A stretch of 64,000 nt of DNA, from the NCBI GenBank assembly GCA_018398575.1, contig JAGTXZ010000005.1, positions 3,348,001 through 3,412,000 of the forward strand. Direction: 5' to 3'. The translations under genes and the position numbers were made by a program. This DNA is from Ampelomyces quisqualis (lineage: Eukaryota > Ascomycota > Dothideomycetes > Pleosporales > Phaeosphaeriaceae). Below the pieces are notes generated by a model, which ran no database searches, had not been told where the DNA came from, and was given only the letters and a program-made list of their open reading frames with translations. Positions 47,763-58,577 of the stretch are shown piece by piece. The number at the start of each line of letters is the position of its first letter. The first letter of the stretch is position 1.

Positions 47763-47870
47763 ATTATAGTATTATTTTTTAGAGTTATAGTTATTATACA
47801 TGTAGGGGCTATAATTAAAAAGCATAAGATAAATCCTTAGAAGAGAAAGTAAATATGATTGATTGCTTTA
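47763..47870. repeat. Short AT-rich block
   Basis: About 100 bp of AT-rich sequence directly after the telomere-like tract and before the ketoacyl synthase gene. Confidence 0.5.
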
Positions 47871-47917
47871 AGCAGGAACGTAGTAGGCACGGGCGCGTCC
47901 AAGCCAAACATGGCTAG

Positions 47918-49628
47918 ATGTGGGTCCGAGCTTCAATGAGTCTTTACTATGTAACCAGTGTTTCATCACGACTAATCAACAATCTACGAAATGCAATGCG
48001 ACGGGTAGTAGTGACAGGCTTGGGACTGGTAACACCGCTAGGCATAGGTCGAACACGAGGCTCTTTGTTTTGTGGGCTCTTGTTAACGTGTGTCAGGTGT
48101 CCGCCGAACATGGAAGCGCCTCATTGACGGGCATTGTGGCATCGTGTCCATCAAAGCTCGGAGTCCTGACTTCGCGACGCTACCCAGCCAGATAGCTGCT
48201 CTCGTGCCCGAGGGCATAAGGGAGGACGGGAAGTGGAATGCGGGAGAATATGGTCTGAGCCGGGCCGTGAGTCGGGTTGGTGATTTTTGTGAACGCAAAT
48301 TTATGTTGCTCAGGATGAACGCCGCATGGCTCGGTTCGCACAGTACGCTATGGTCGCAGCCGAAGAAGCTTTGAGCGATGCAGGGTGGTCACCCGAAGGA
48401 GATTCTGATCTTGAAGCCACAGTACGCTTGCTGACCTGGTTCCAAGTTCTTACGCTAATGTGCAATAGGGTGTGTACATGGGCTCAGGTATTGGGAGTTT
48501 GGACGACGTTTATGACACCACCATTGCTTTCGAAAAGGGGGTAAGTCACAAGTCTCAACGTAAATGATGCGAATAATCATGATTATCAGGGCTACCGCAA
48601 AGTGTCTCCATTGTTTGTGCCCAGGCTGCTGATTAATCTTGCCGCGGGTCATGTCTCCATGCGTTATGGATTCAAGGTGACTACTCCAGTTGAAGTGTCG
48701 ATTAAACCCAGCACTGATCGCGGCAGGGTCCCAATCATGCGGCCACTACCGCATGTACGACGGGAGCACATAGTGTCGGTGATGCTGCTCGCCTTATACA
48801 GTTCGGTGATGCCGATGTGATGGTTGCAGGAGGCGCCGAATCATGCATACATCCGCTTGCAATTTCAGGGTTCGCTAGAGTTAGAAGTCTAGCCACTCAC
48901 TGGAATGAGAACCCTACTGCAGCGAGTCGCCCATTCGACATGGACAGAGCAGGCTTTGTCATCGGAGAAGGTGCCGGCGTGGTTGTGCTAGAGGTACTTA
49001 TCTCAAATAAGCCCCAGGGCCACTTTTCTAAATCTTATAGGAACTCGAACATGCAAAGCAAAGAGGTGCCAGGATTTACGCCGAGATTGCTGGTTACGGC
49101 CTCTCCAGCGATGCGCATCACATGACAGCACCTCGCGAGGATGGGCAAGGTCCTCGTCTTGCTATGAAGAACGCACTTCGTCATGCTAGTTTGAAGCCTA
49201 GTTCCGTCGACTACGTGAACGCTCATGCTACGAGTACTCAGTTGGGTGACGCTGCGGAGAATAGGGCCGTGAAGGAGCTCCTGCTTGGGGAAGAGGGTAA
49301 AGCAAAGGCGTCTCATATCAATGTCAGCAGTACCAAAGGCGCTATTGGACATCTTCTTGGTGCTTCTGGAAGTGTTGAAGCCATCTTCACTGTGCTAGCC
49401 ATGCATCATGTAAGTTAAGCTTTTCTCAGGTCTACGATAGGCCCTCGTTGACCTGTACAGAACACCTTACCCCCGACTCTAAACTTGCATAATCCGGGTA
49501 ACCCGCCTGATACGTTTGACTGCAACTACATCCCTTGTGTTGCACAGCAGCAAGATATCCGCGTAGCTCTCTCAAATAGCTTTGGCTTTGGAGGAACGAA
49601 CGCATCGTTGTGCTTTCGTAAGCTATAG
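47918..49628 (+). CDS. CEM1: 3-oxoacyl-[ACP] synthase, mitochondrial type II FAS (Cem1-like)
   Basis: Eight exons: 47918-48047, 48097-48266, 48314-48421, 48469-48540, 48590-48676, 48727-48993, 49041-49409, 49461-49628; 456 aa. Introns are 47-51 nt and every junction falls inside conserved sequence. It condenses malonyl-ACP with acyl-ACP. The catalytic set is complete: C199 in ATTACTTGAHS, H340 in NAHATSTQLGD and H382 in STKGAIGHLLGASG. The fold starts MRRVVVTGLGLVTPLGIG at residue 27; the 26 residues before it have three Arg, no acidic residue and many Ser, a plausible mitochondrial presequence. Alternative starts are 47936 and 47996. The intron 1 donor (GTCGAA) is weak but gives the conserved GVRRTWKRLIDG. 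Confidence 0.92.
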
Positions 49629-49875
49629 TACATAATACTTTATAACAAGTCTTATAGTTACGACAGAATAAGCTACTCCTAGTTAAGTAAGTAAGAGCTC
49701 TACATATAGCAATCTCTAATTATTTAAATGTTAAAAGTATATGCGAAAAATACTATTATAGTCTTGTTAGTTTATATACTAGGTATATCCAACGATTCTA
49801 CTATAAGTAAGAACTTACGTTCAAGTTTAAAACGTACAAAGCTTATTTTTTAGTGTTAGAAAACGTCTAATTTTT
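49629..49875. repeat. AT-rich, RIP-like block
   Basis: About 245 bp, TpA-rich, starting right at the ketoacyl synthase stop codon. No frame or repeat end recognised. Confidence 0.6.
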
Positions 49876-50178
49876 GCAGTCGAAAAAGCTAGTGGGTGGA
49901 ACGCGTTTCGTTACGTGCAGCGCTGCAACACGCCGGTATGCTAGCCGTGTTGGGTTGCTTGCTTTCACTGGAGCGATGCGTAGCGATCGGAAGACAGGAA
50001 TGGTGAGTAGATTGAAAGGGTTGGCTGAGTATAAGAAGGCCATCTGCTGCACCTTTAAAAGTAGTTTTCTATTTCTTCAACTCGGGTCCTTTGCGGCACG
50101 GAACTTGATGGGTCCTCAACACGCGAACCAGAGCTATACATATACTCGTCCTAGATGTTACCAGAATAATATTCAGCA
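49876..50178. other. Intergenic, no supported gene
   Basis: About 300 bp. A frame from 49874 (plus) has basic, Ser/Arg-rich content but no recognisable motif; it could be upstream exon sequence of the small gene that follows. Confidence 0.35.
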
Positions 50179-50454
50179 ATGTCAAGCCAAAGCTCTGAAA
50201 CCAAGGCGAGGTCACCACGAGTGCCGACAGATGTCATCAGAACAAGCTCGTCGTCTACGTAAGCCGTGCCTCCACTGCTATCGCAATGTATGCTCACGTT
50301 GCCAAGACATCAGACTCCAGCCGTTGCTCTGTCTGCCTCGACGTTAGCAAGACAAAATGCTGATCCTTCTGTCATCAATCACAAATGGGTCATTGAGGAA
50401 GCAGAGAGGATCCGGAGGTTGCAGAAAGCAGCAAGGGAGCCCAGTATTGACTGA
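50179..50454 (+). CDS. Small protein of unknown function (75 aa)
   Basis: Exons 50179-50258 and 50307-50454; the 48-nt intron has a strong GTAAGC donor, CAAG acceptor and phase 2. The product has a Ser/Thr-rich N-terminus (MSSQSSETKARSPRVP) and a charged, probably helical C-terminus (NHKWVIEEAERIRRLQKAARE). I do not recognise it. Its stop is 39 bp from the stop of the convergent esterase gene. The helical end with Trp and Arg/Glu spacing argues for a real protein, but an upstream exon cannot be excluded. Confidence 0.5.
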
Positions 50455-50493
50455 AACTGATCGGTCATGTAACTTCATATTTTCTCGACATGA

Positions 50494-51721
50494 TTACACA
50501 TGTATACTCGCCTTCGTAGCTTGAACAATGCTTTTCAATCCACCCAATCTCTCTTCTCTTGTCTCGCCAAGGTACAAACTTGCAACGGGCCAGGCGTGAA
50601 TTCCGCCCTTGTCTTCCCAAATATTAACTTCTTTGCCGGTCTCCTTCAACAATTCAATAAGGCGTCTGGTTTCTGGACCAAGTACCTCTTCACTTCCATA
50701 CAAGAAGAGCCATCCAAAGTGCGGAGAAGCGTCTCGCCATGCCTTAATATCCGTACAATACCCGGGTGAGACTGTAGGGTCAGAGGGTGACACTTTGTTG
50801 CCGATGTATTGGCGCCCATAGAGCTCGAGAGAATCCGAGTTGAGAAAGTCGGATGCGGTGTTGCGGTTATTGCCAGAGACGATTGTAACCCAGGGAGAAA
50901 TCATGATTGCAAGGCCGGGCTTTTGGTGGCGTAGTTCGGGGTGCTCAGCAAGATAGAGCAGAAAACTCAAAATTAGAGTCGCACCAGCTGAGTCGCCGCC
51001 TACAACAACACGCGCTGAAGATTGAGCAAGAGATAAGACGTGTTCGTATCCTGCAACTGTTTCGTAAAGCTGCGTTGGGTATGTAGCATCCGGAACCAAT
51101 GTGTATTCAAGAGCGAAAAGTGCTGGATTGCGGTAGCCCACGGATTTGAGAAGCGTGACCCATGCGAGCAAGAATTCCATGTAGAAGTAGCTGCTTCCCA
51201 TACTGAAGCCACCTCCATGGCAGTAGTACACAATAATGTCAGGCTGCATTTGTTGATCATGAACAATGTATACCCCTGTGAAATTTGGTCTCTTTACTTC
51301 TGTCCAACGAATGGGACTTGTGAAAAAGCCATGTCGCAACATGCGAAATCTCAGAAAGGGCAGCGAGACTGCCTTGGAGAAGAATGTGCGCCCAATGAAA
51401 GCAGGCATGTTCGCGAAAGCGAACCTGACGAATCGTATCACCAAGTCCTGGAATGGGGTGGCTTTCTCAACGAACGGCGTCCGTTGTGCATGGGGAACAA
51501 ATAGCCGTTCCCGAATGAATTGGTACGGGACAACAAGGACTTTAGGTACTAATGAGCATGAGTATGCTTGAGATTCTGGGTGGTGGCTACGCACCCAGCC
51601 ATGGCAATGCTGGAACTAGCCATGTTAAGACAGGGACGAGACCAATCTGCAAGAAGATCTGTGGTGTAAGAAAGACGAGGAAAGCAATGCAGTCGAGGTA
51701 AGATATCTGGCTAAGAATCAT
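50494..51721 (-). CDS. HSL-family alpha/beta hydrolase / esterase, membrane-anchored
   Basis: Exons complement(51595-51721) and complement(50494-51548); 46-nt intron, phase 1; 393 aa. The oxyanion-hole motif HGGG is at residues 153-156 and the nucleophile elbow GDSAG has S229; the C-terminal GIHAWPVASLYLG carries the catalytic His. The first exon encodes a long hydrophobic stretch (CIAFLVFLTPQIFLQIGLV), so an N-terminal membrane anchor is likely; this resembles fungal sterol deacetylase (Say1-type) and other ER esterases. Substrate unknown. Divergent from the RING-like gene. Confidence 0.88.
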
Positions 51722-52049
51722 GGCGGCGAGTGGTGGTGTTCAAGTCGCAATGGCTCACGCGGAAATGACCATGGTGATGGCGCTAGATGCTGCGGGTCAC
51801 GTGCACCGTCGCCGCGGAAGTTTTGCACCAGTCGCGACCGGCCACTTGCGACCTGCGACCTCAGCAACAACCGCCGCAGACACACTTGGGCGCGGCACCT
51901 GCCATCACCCCGCACCGTGTCCACCGCCTCCTCTCACCGTCGAGCCCCTCTGGCATCCATCCACACGTTACATGGAATAACCGCCGCCACAGAGGCTGGA
52001 CTCGCCGCGCTGCAGCCTCCCCAAACCCGCGCATACCCAGAGCCTCATC
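51722..52049. promoter_or_regulatory. Divergent promoter region, esterase / RING-like gene
   Basis: 328 bp between divergent starts, C/A-rich towards the plus-strand gene. A CACGTGAC-like E-box core (TCACGTGC at about 51798) is visible. Confidence 0.45.
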
Positions 52050-55000
52050 ATGGCCAACCCCGCCGCGGACCCCAAAGCTGCCCCGCTCGCCGACGACTTG
52101 AAAGCGTTTGCCCTGTACGCTGACACGCGGTACCGCTGCCGAACCCTGCTGACGGGCGTAGAAACCTCCCCACCACCGTCTTCCCCAAAACGTTCTTCTG
52201 CGCGCTCGACGGCCAGCTTGCCATCGACGCCTACAAGCTGCTGTGCTGCAACAAGGCCATCTGCCCGCCATGTGCGTCTTCGCCCGAGCGTCTTTGCCCG
52301 GGGCTGATATGCTAACGCCACCCAAGGCCAGGAAAAGCTCACCTTCCCCACCACGTGCCCATCGTGCGACCACTCTCCGCTGGAGGGCGACTCGTGCACG
52401 CCCAACAAAGCACTGCGAAACACTATGCGAGTATGGCTGCAGAAGCAAAAGAAGAAGGAAGAGGCCAAGGCGGCCAACCAGGCTCCGGTCACGCCCGCAG
52501 AAACGACCTCGCCCGCCCCGGAGGCACAGCCGGCTGGCGACGTCGCGGACAAGCCGGTTGAGAGCATTGAAGATACATCCAAGACTGGGGGAGCTGAGAG
52601 CGAACCACCGACGGCAGGAAACAGTGGGGACACTGCTCAGCCGACAGAGGTAGGCCTGCACTATGCTACACCACTCTTACCTTTACACCCAGACGAGCAT
52701 GGGACACCGGATCAAAGTCCGGGTGCACATTCTCTTTGCCTAGCAAAAATGAATACAATTTCGCAGCTCATGCCAGTGATGACACGACGCGACCCATTTC
52801 TCTAGCCGTCCTTACTAATGCTTAGCAGGACTCCATTGCTCCACAGAGCGAAGATGCCGTGCGTCGTGGAAGCACTGCCTCACAGCAGGTGACTAACAGC
52901 GTCGAGCCGTCGACGACAGATGTTCCAACAGACGAACAAGCCAACGTGAGCGGACCGAATGGTGCCATGATGCCCAACAACGCTATGATGATGAACGGCA
53001 TGTCAGGCCAGATGGGTTACGGCTTTCCCAACCAAGCCGGCTTCAACAATGCCATGGGCTATGGGATGAACAACACGAATGGCATGTCCAGCATGATGGG
53101 CAATGGCAATTGGAACGGCATGAACTCCATGGGTGAGTCGATCAGCTTCTCCCTCTGGCTCTGCCGCATAATAACACCTATTCTCAGACTTCAATAACGT
53201 GAATGGCATGCCCAACGGCTTGTACGGCAACTTCGGTGGAAACATGGGCATGGGCATGAACGACATGTCTGCCATGAATTACGGTGGCGGCTATGGTGGA
53301 TGGAATGGCATGGGTGGTGGCTATGGCAACTACAACAACGGGTTCAACTCGATGGGTGGATATAATCAATCTGGAGCATATCCCGAGATGATGAACCAAT
53401 TCCCCAAGAATAATTTCTCAACCCAGAACCAGAATCGTTTCCATGCCAATCAAGGAGGAGCATATCCTCAGCGAAATATGCGGAATGGCAGTCAGGGAGG
53501 TTATGGTCCTGGCCAGCAGAAGGCAAGCTCTCGCCCAGGCAGTCAGAGTGGTCCTGCCCACAACGTACGTCGACACCATCAACTCCCGCCGGGACCGAGA
53601 CCATCGGTCGGCAAATCTACATTTCGAATGTCAACTGACGACAGTATTTCTACGCAGCGTGACGGCCAGTCGCCTGACGGAAATGCTAATACTGCTCATG
53701 ATGCCAAAATCGGCACTGAGCAAGTTAAAGCGTCCGCAGAACCTGCTGAAGAAGGTAATGTGAACGACGAAGGTGCTGGAGAGCCAGTCGACCCGCAGGC
53801 TGTTGCATCTGGCAACACTGACAAAGTCGCTTGCGATGCTGCTGACTCAGCAGAGAATGCAAGAAATGATGCTGGCGCTTTGAAACCTATTCAAGCTTTC
53901 GACTCGGGTGATGCAGATATGGACGACTTTACGCAGCCGATGATGGGCACCGGCATGTCCTTTGAACAAGGCATGATGGGCCAAGGTTTCGATCGATCAC
54001 AGTTGGACCCATCGTTCAATGCCAACATGTACATGGGTTACAACACTTATGGCTCGCGCGGCACTTATAACAATGGTGCTTATGGAGCTGCTAAGATCTT
54101 GATAGACCAGCCCACTGAAGTTATTGGCGCTGGTGTTGCAGGCGCGCCGACGGGCCCTAGAGCTATGCGAGAAGGACGCCCAAATACTGGTTTCTCAGGT
54201 CGAGTAAACAGTGCGCGTTTCGTCCCTCCACCAAAAAGTGTAGCCTCGATACATGACACAGCTGTAGAGAGCCAGCATCGTAGGGTCCGATCGTACGTCA
54301 ATGAAACATCTATCTCTACAGAAGTGATTGCTGACTCTTGCACCAGACGATCGCCTCAACGAGACGAGAGCATGCGGGTGAAGAACAAATCACCTTCGCG
54401 GTCGCGGTCGCGGTCGCGTCCAAGGGTGAGAGATGATCAGCGGGACGAGCATCGCGAACGACTACGCTCAAGAGACCGAGATTCACGTCGTGGAGAGCGT
54501 GAGCGCTCAAACACACCTCGAGACGAAGAAGACCATGACCGACGTAAGGAGAGACGTGACTACCGTTCGTCTCGTCACGACGATCGTGAGGATAACCACG
54601 ATAACCGGCAGCGTGACGACAAGGAGAGTCGTGGTGACCGGACCCGAAGCGCGTCAGTCGAGTCAAACTATCGCAGCAGCCGCCGTGATAAGGAGAAGCA
54701 TCGATCATCGCGTACACAACGTGATCGAAGCAAAGAGCACCGCCGTCGGCATCGCTCGAGATCTCCGGGCGACGAAAAGCCTGAGAACGACGAGGACAAT
54801 GCCAGAAGTGAGAAGGGATCCGAAGGCAGTTCACGTCGTAAACATAGAGGCGAGAAAGACAAATACCGTGACCGATCGCGAGACAAGGACTATAAAGACC
54901 GCCAAGAGCGAGATCGTGAGTACGAGTATGAGCGATCCCGTGATAAGGATAAGGATCGCAGGCGCCGCAAGGACCGGGAAGCAGAAGAAGACGAGCGCGA

Positions 55001-55808
55001 CTATGATGACGATAAACACCGTTCATCACGCCGTAGCCGAAGAGATCGTGATCGTGAGCGATCGTCTCGACACGATGAGCGCGACCACGATGATCGTGAA
55101 TACAGAGAAGATGCACGTGGCAGAAGGGCCACTCAGGACAAGGAAGAAGACATTGTTGGTGCTTTGATGAAGAAGCGCGCAGTCTCACCACCTCTCAACG
55201 CACCCACCGGTCCTGCAGCGAATGGCTTCACCATCAAAGGCCGTTCAAAGAACGCCATGCCCCCACCAGCGGTCCAACCTCCCACAGGTCCCCGCGCCTT
55301 GCAACCACCCAAGGGCCCAGCAGCAGACCGCAACCGAGAGCGCAGCGAGCCCAAAGAGCACCATCGTCGCAAGTCCAGCGCCGCAAGCATGCCCAGCCGG
55401 CCCGCAACATCCAAAGAACCCACGCCTCAAGACCACTATGCCGCCGAGCGCGAACGCAACGCCCGCGAACGCCATAGTCGCGACAAACCGGCCAAATCGT
55501 CCTCCTTGCACTCCCGCATGTCCTCGTCATCTCGACCATCCCTGTCTTCCAAACGCTCGTACGATGACGACGACGACGCCGCCGAGCTACCTGACCCCCC
55601 TCGTGGTCTCAAAGTGCCGACCGGCCCGTCTTCTTCGCACCGTGATAAGCGCAAGAAGAGCGGTCCGAGGGGAGACGACGACATTGCGAATATCTTCGCC
55701 GCGGGATTACGCAAGAAAGCTGGCGCGAGGAGGGGTGGTATCCGGACCGAGGGCGATGCAGAGAGGGATTTGGAGAGGGTGGAGAGGGACAGAGAGAGAC
55801 GTTTGTAG
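52050..55808 (+). CDS. RING/U-box-like zinc finger protein with Met/Asn/Gly-rich and RS-like regions
   Basis: Five exons: 52050-52114, 52162-52271, 52327-52649, 52829-53132, 53188-55808; 1140 aa. Residues about 20-95 read LNLPTTVFPKTFFCALDGQLA, then LLCCNKAICPPCQEKLTFPT and CPSCDHSPL: a Cys-rich cross-brace like a RING or U-box, then NKALRNTMRVWLQKQKKKEE. Residues about 200-340 are Met/Asn/Gly-rich (prion-like). Residues about 660-915 are dense in Arg, Asp, Glu and Ser with RSRSRSR and RDRE repeats, typical of splicing-associated proteins. The C-terminus has short TGP repeats and acidic runs. Ubiquitin ligase activity and a role in RNA processing are inference. Intron 3 (179 nt) is longer than its neighbours. 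Confidence 0.8.
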
Positions 55809-56107
55809 GTGTCGATGAGGGAAAAGTAGTGGCAGTTTGTGAGCTGCATTGGCATAATGCTATGGTGCCATTGATGGGTATGGAGGAATCTCTCTACTTT
55901 TTGTAATTTACTATACCCTATCGAGAATGGGACGGGGCTGGGCGAATGAGCACAAGGGTGGCGTGGAAGTGAGTAGGCATAGTTGTGTGGAAAATGGAAC
56001 TGGAAATTCAGAGTCCAATTCTTGCGTTCAGGGAGACAGTCACATGGTATCATTTTCTTCGTCCATCGTGCTTTTATGTTTGGCCCGACATCATTCTACT
56101 AAACGAC

Positions 56108-57288
56108 TCATTGCCTATGGTTGACAAATTCCCTTTGGTCTCCACCCAACCTCGATGCAACTACGCAGGCTTCCCTGATGGCTTTTGCGACGCTTCCTCT
56201 GACGCCGTCCTGCTCAAGGGACATCAGTCCGCCAATGGTGCATCCTCCTGGCGTTGACACCTTGTCCTTCAACACTGCGGGGTGCTCGCCGTTGAGGACC
56301 AGTCCAGTCGTTCCGCGCATTGTCTGTGCAGCCATGAGCTGTGCCTCCGCCCTGGGCAGTCCCATGGCAACCGCACCATCGGCCGCGGCCTCGAGGATGA
56401 GGGCAAAGAAGGCTGGTCCCGAACCACACAGGGCAGTCGAGATATCCATCTGCGCGGGAGGAAGAGAGACGACGCGACCAATAGACGAGAATACGAAGTT
56501 GACCAATTTGTGTTGTGCGTCGCTAAGCGGCGGTGTCGAAGTCTGGATGACGCTCATCGACTCTCCCACAAATGATGCAGTGTTGGGCATGACGCGCACA
56601 ATACGACATGCATCTTGCACCTTGGTCACACCCTCGGGGTACAAGAACTCCTCGATCTGCTGCTGTGTGACGCCGGCCAATATGCTCACCAGCACTTTGC
56701 CCTTCAGCGCGTTCTTCATGCCCTCCTCGCCCAGAATGTCTTTGTATCCGTAGGGCTTGCACGACAGCAGGATGATATCGGCCTGCTGTGCACCCTTGAG
56801 GTTCTGGTTTGTGAAGGTCTGTAGTGAGAAGTTGTAGTGGCCAAGAGCTTTCTTGACGTTCTCTTCGGCGGGCGCCCACGTATCGCACGCGACAAAGTTC
56901 TGGAGGTTCGGTGTGTCTTTGGGGGCCGTGGAGGGATCGAGGGTCGATGCGGTCTTGGCTTTGGCGAGGGAGGACATGACGCCGCCTATTATGGCTATGC
57001 CCATGGTGCCTGGGGAGGTGTTGGTTATGGGGTTTACACAGAGAAAGGATAGAGTATTGGATGCTTCGAATGAAAGGAGAATTGCAAAGGACATGGAACA
57101 CAGCAAATGGTCAATAGATATCAAAGACCATTGCAGAAGCACCCATGACCCGTTTCTACTGCTCGCGTCAAGCTTCAGTCGCACTGTTGCACTCTTGGCG
57201 GGGCATGAGCGAGGACTGAATGGAAAGCGCACTTACCCGAGCCGAGCACGGTCAATGTGAGGGGCTTGGATCCTTGCGAAGCTGCCAT
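56108..57288 (-). CDS. PRO3: Pyrroline-5-carboxylate reductase
   Basis: Exons complement(57237-57288) and complement(56108-57009); intron 227 nt; 317 aa. It reduces pyrroline-5-carboxylate to proline with NAD(P)H, the last step of proline synthesis. The intron splits the dinucleotide motif: exon 1 ends LTVLGSG and exon 2 continues TMGIAIIGGVM. Further blocks are DIILLSCKPYGYKDIL, RIVRVMPNTASFVGESM, the signature TALCGSGPAFFALILEAAADGAV in pieces, and STPGGCTIGGL. Length is normal for the family. Convergent with the RING-like gene (299 bp) and divergent from Ctk3. Confidence 0.95.
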
Positions 57289-57613
57289 ATCGCGAAACGA
57301 AGTCGTGTAGTCTAAATTCTGGGAGGGGAAGCAGCGAGATGGGAGTGACTGTGGGCGCAGCAATGGGAGCGCGACCTGGGAAATAACTATTTCTAAAGAG
57401 CTTGGACCATGGCCGATGGAAAGCGCCATCGCAGCTCTACACCAGAGCTACTACATCGACTCGACAGCTCGGGCCCCACGAAACAGAATCCGGTCGCACA
57501 CAAAGGCCTGGGGAATGTACCGAAGATAGCCGCGAACGCGTCCACATCGTCCACACCATCCCCTGTCACGACCAGATTCGCGCCAGCCTTGACCTACCGT
57601 AGCCCAGCCCAGC
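57289..57613. promoter_or_regulatory. Divergent promoter region, PRO3 / CTK3, with upstream ATGs
   Basis: 325 bp. On the plus strand an ATG at 57409 opens a 133-codon frame that overlaps the CTK3 start out of frame (to 57810), and another lies at 57402. If within the transcript these would act as upstream ORFs. Confidence 0.5.
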
Positions 57614-58309
57614 ATGGCCGACCCCTTCGAAGTGCGCCAGCGCTTTACGACCCTCCTGTCTCACCTCTCCGCCTCGCACACGTCTCTCCAGAAAGCCGCC
57701 CTCTATGCGCTCAAGAACCGCGAAATGGACGAAGACCTCCACTCCTGCATCCTCGAGCAGCTCGAGCGCACAAACATGAACACGCGCGCAAACATCATGT
57801 TCTTCATTGAGTGTCTGTGTGAAATGGCCATGAAGGACAAGGCGGGGGACGGGCGCGGCATCGATGGGAGCGCAATGGGCTATGTGCGCATGCTGCAGCG
57901 CGATATCTTGCGCGTCGTAGAGTGCGTGGTGGGAGAGGAGGGTGCGAACGTGCGCGTCGTCAGAAAAGTGCTGCAGACGCTGCAGAATCGGAGCATACTC
58001 ATGTCCGAGACGGTGAGTGAGTTGGAAGCGGTGCTCAAGTCAAGAGAGGGTGACATGCCGTTTGGCAGCCCCGGGCAGATGAAGAATGGCAATGTGAGTG
58101 TCAAGATGGACAAGAGGCAGATCGAGCAGCGAATAGAAGAGGACAGGGAGAGACATAAGAGATTGAGAGAGAGCATTTGGGCGGTGCCGGGCCAGGCGGA
58201 GGAGGAGATGGAGAAATTGTGGGATGAGGCGAGTGATATCGCTGAAGACGATTACGTGGTAGCGAGAGAGGACAAAGAAGAGAGGGAGCAGGCTATACGT
58301 TTTGGGTGA
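57614..58309 (+). CDS. CTK3: CTD kinase subunit gamma (Ctk3)
   Basis: Single exon, 231 aa. Ctk3 is a subunit of the CTDK-I complex (Ctk1 kinase, Ctk2 cyclin, Ctk3), which phosphorylates Ser2 of the RNA polymerase II C-terminal domain during elongation. The N-terminal half is a CID-like helical domain opening MADPFEVRQRFTTLL, then SLQKAALYALKNREMDEDL, RANIMFFIECLCEMA and YVRMLQRDILRVVECV. The C-terminal part is charged and coiled-coil-like (RQIEQRIEEDRERHKRLRE). The start follows the consensus MxDPFEVR of the family. Confidence 0.92.
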   Translation: MADPFEVRQRFTTLLSHLSASHTSLQKAALYALKNREMDEDLHSCILEQLERTNMNTRANIMFFIECLCEMAMKDKAGDGRGIDGSAMGYVRMLQRDILRVVECVVGEEGANVRVVRKVLQTLQNRSILMSETVSELEAVLKSREGDMPFGSPGQMKNGNVSVKMDKRQIEQRIEEDRERHKRLRESIWAVPGQAEEEMEKLWDEASDIAEDDYVVAREDKEEREQAIRFG

Positions 58310-58577
58310 GAAATAGCCAAGCCAGGGCGGAATCAAGTGATACGCCCGAGTTTTGGTTTGTTGGTTTATCCTGAGGAGTTCGGACGTGGGTCATGCATAG
58401 CGAGGCGTTTTGGTGGAGATGCCAAGGGCCTCAAAATCCCTCGTCGTAGTATGGAATACATGCAATGTCATGCCAATCGTATCTGTACACGCCACCCGCC
58501 ATGCTATGATACAGTATTCATCCCCTCGGATCGACTTCACTGATATTCCCGCCCTACTCGACCTGCCCTTCGTACTT

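Noticed and set aside
52130..52161. 32-nt intron GTACCG...TAG in the RING-like gene
   Set aside because: Too short; a donor at 52115 with the same acceptor gives a normal 47-nt intron and a better protein junction.
54298..54347. Possible 50-nt intron (GTCAAT...CAG with a GCTGAC branch) in the RING-like gene
   Set aside because: Removing 50 nt shifts the long downstream RS-rich frame, so it is not spliced in the main product.
54316..55191. 291-codon minus-strand frame
   Set aside because: Antisense of the Arg/Asp-rich coding region of the RING-like gene; His/Cys/Ser composition is the complement of RS codons.
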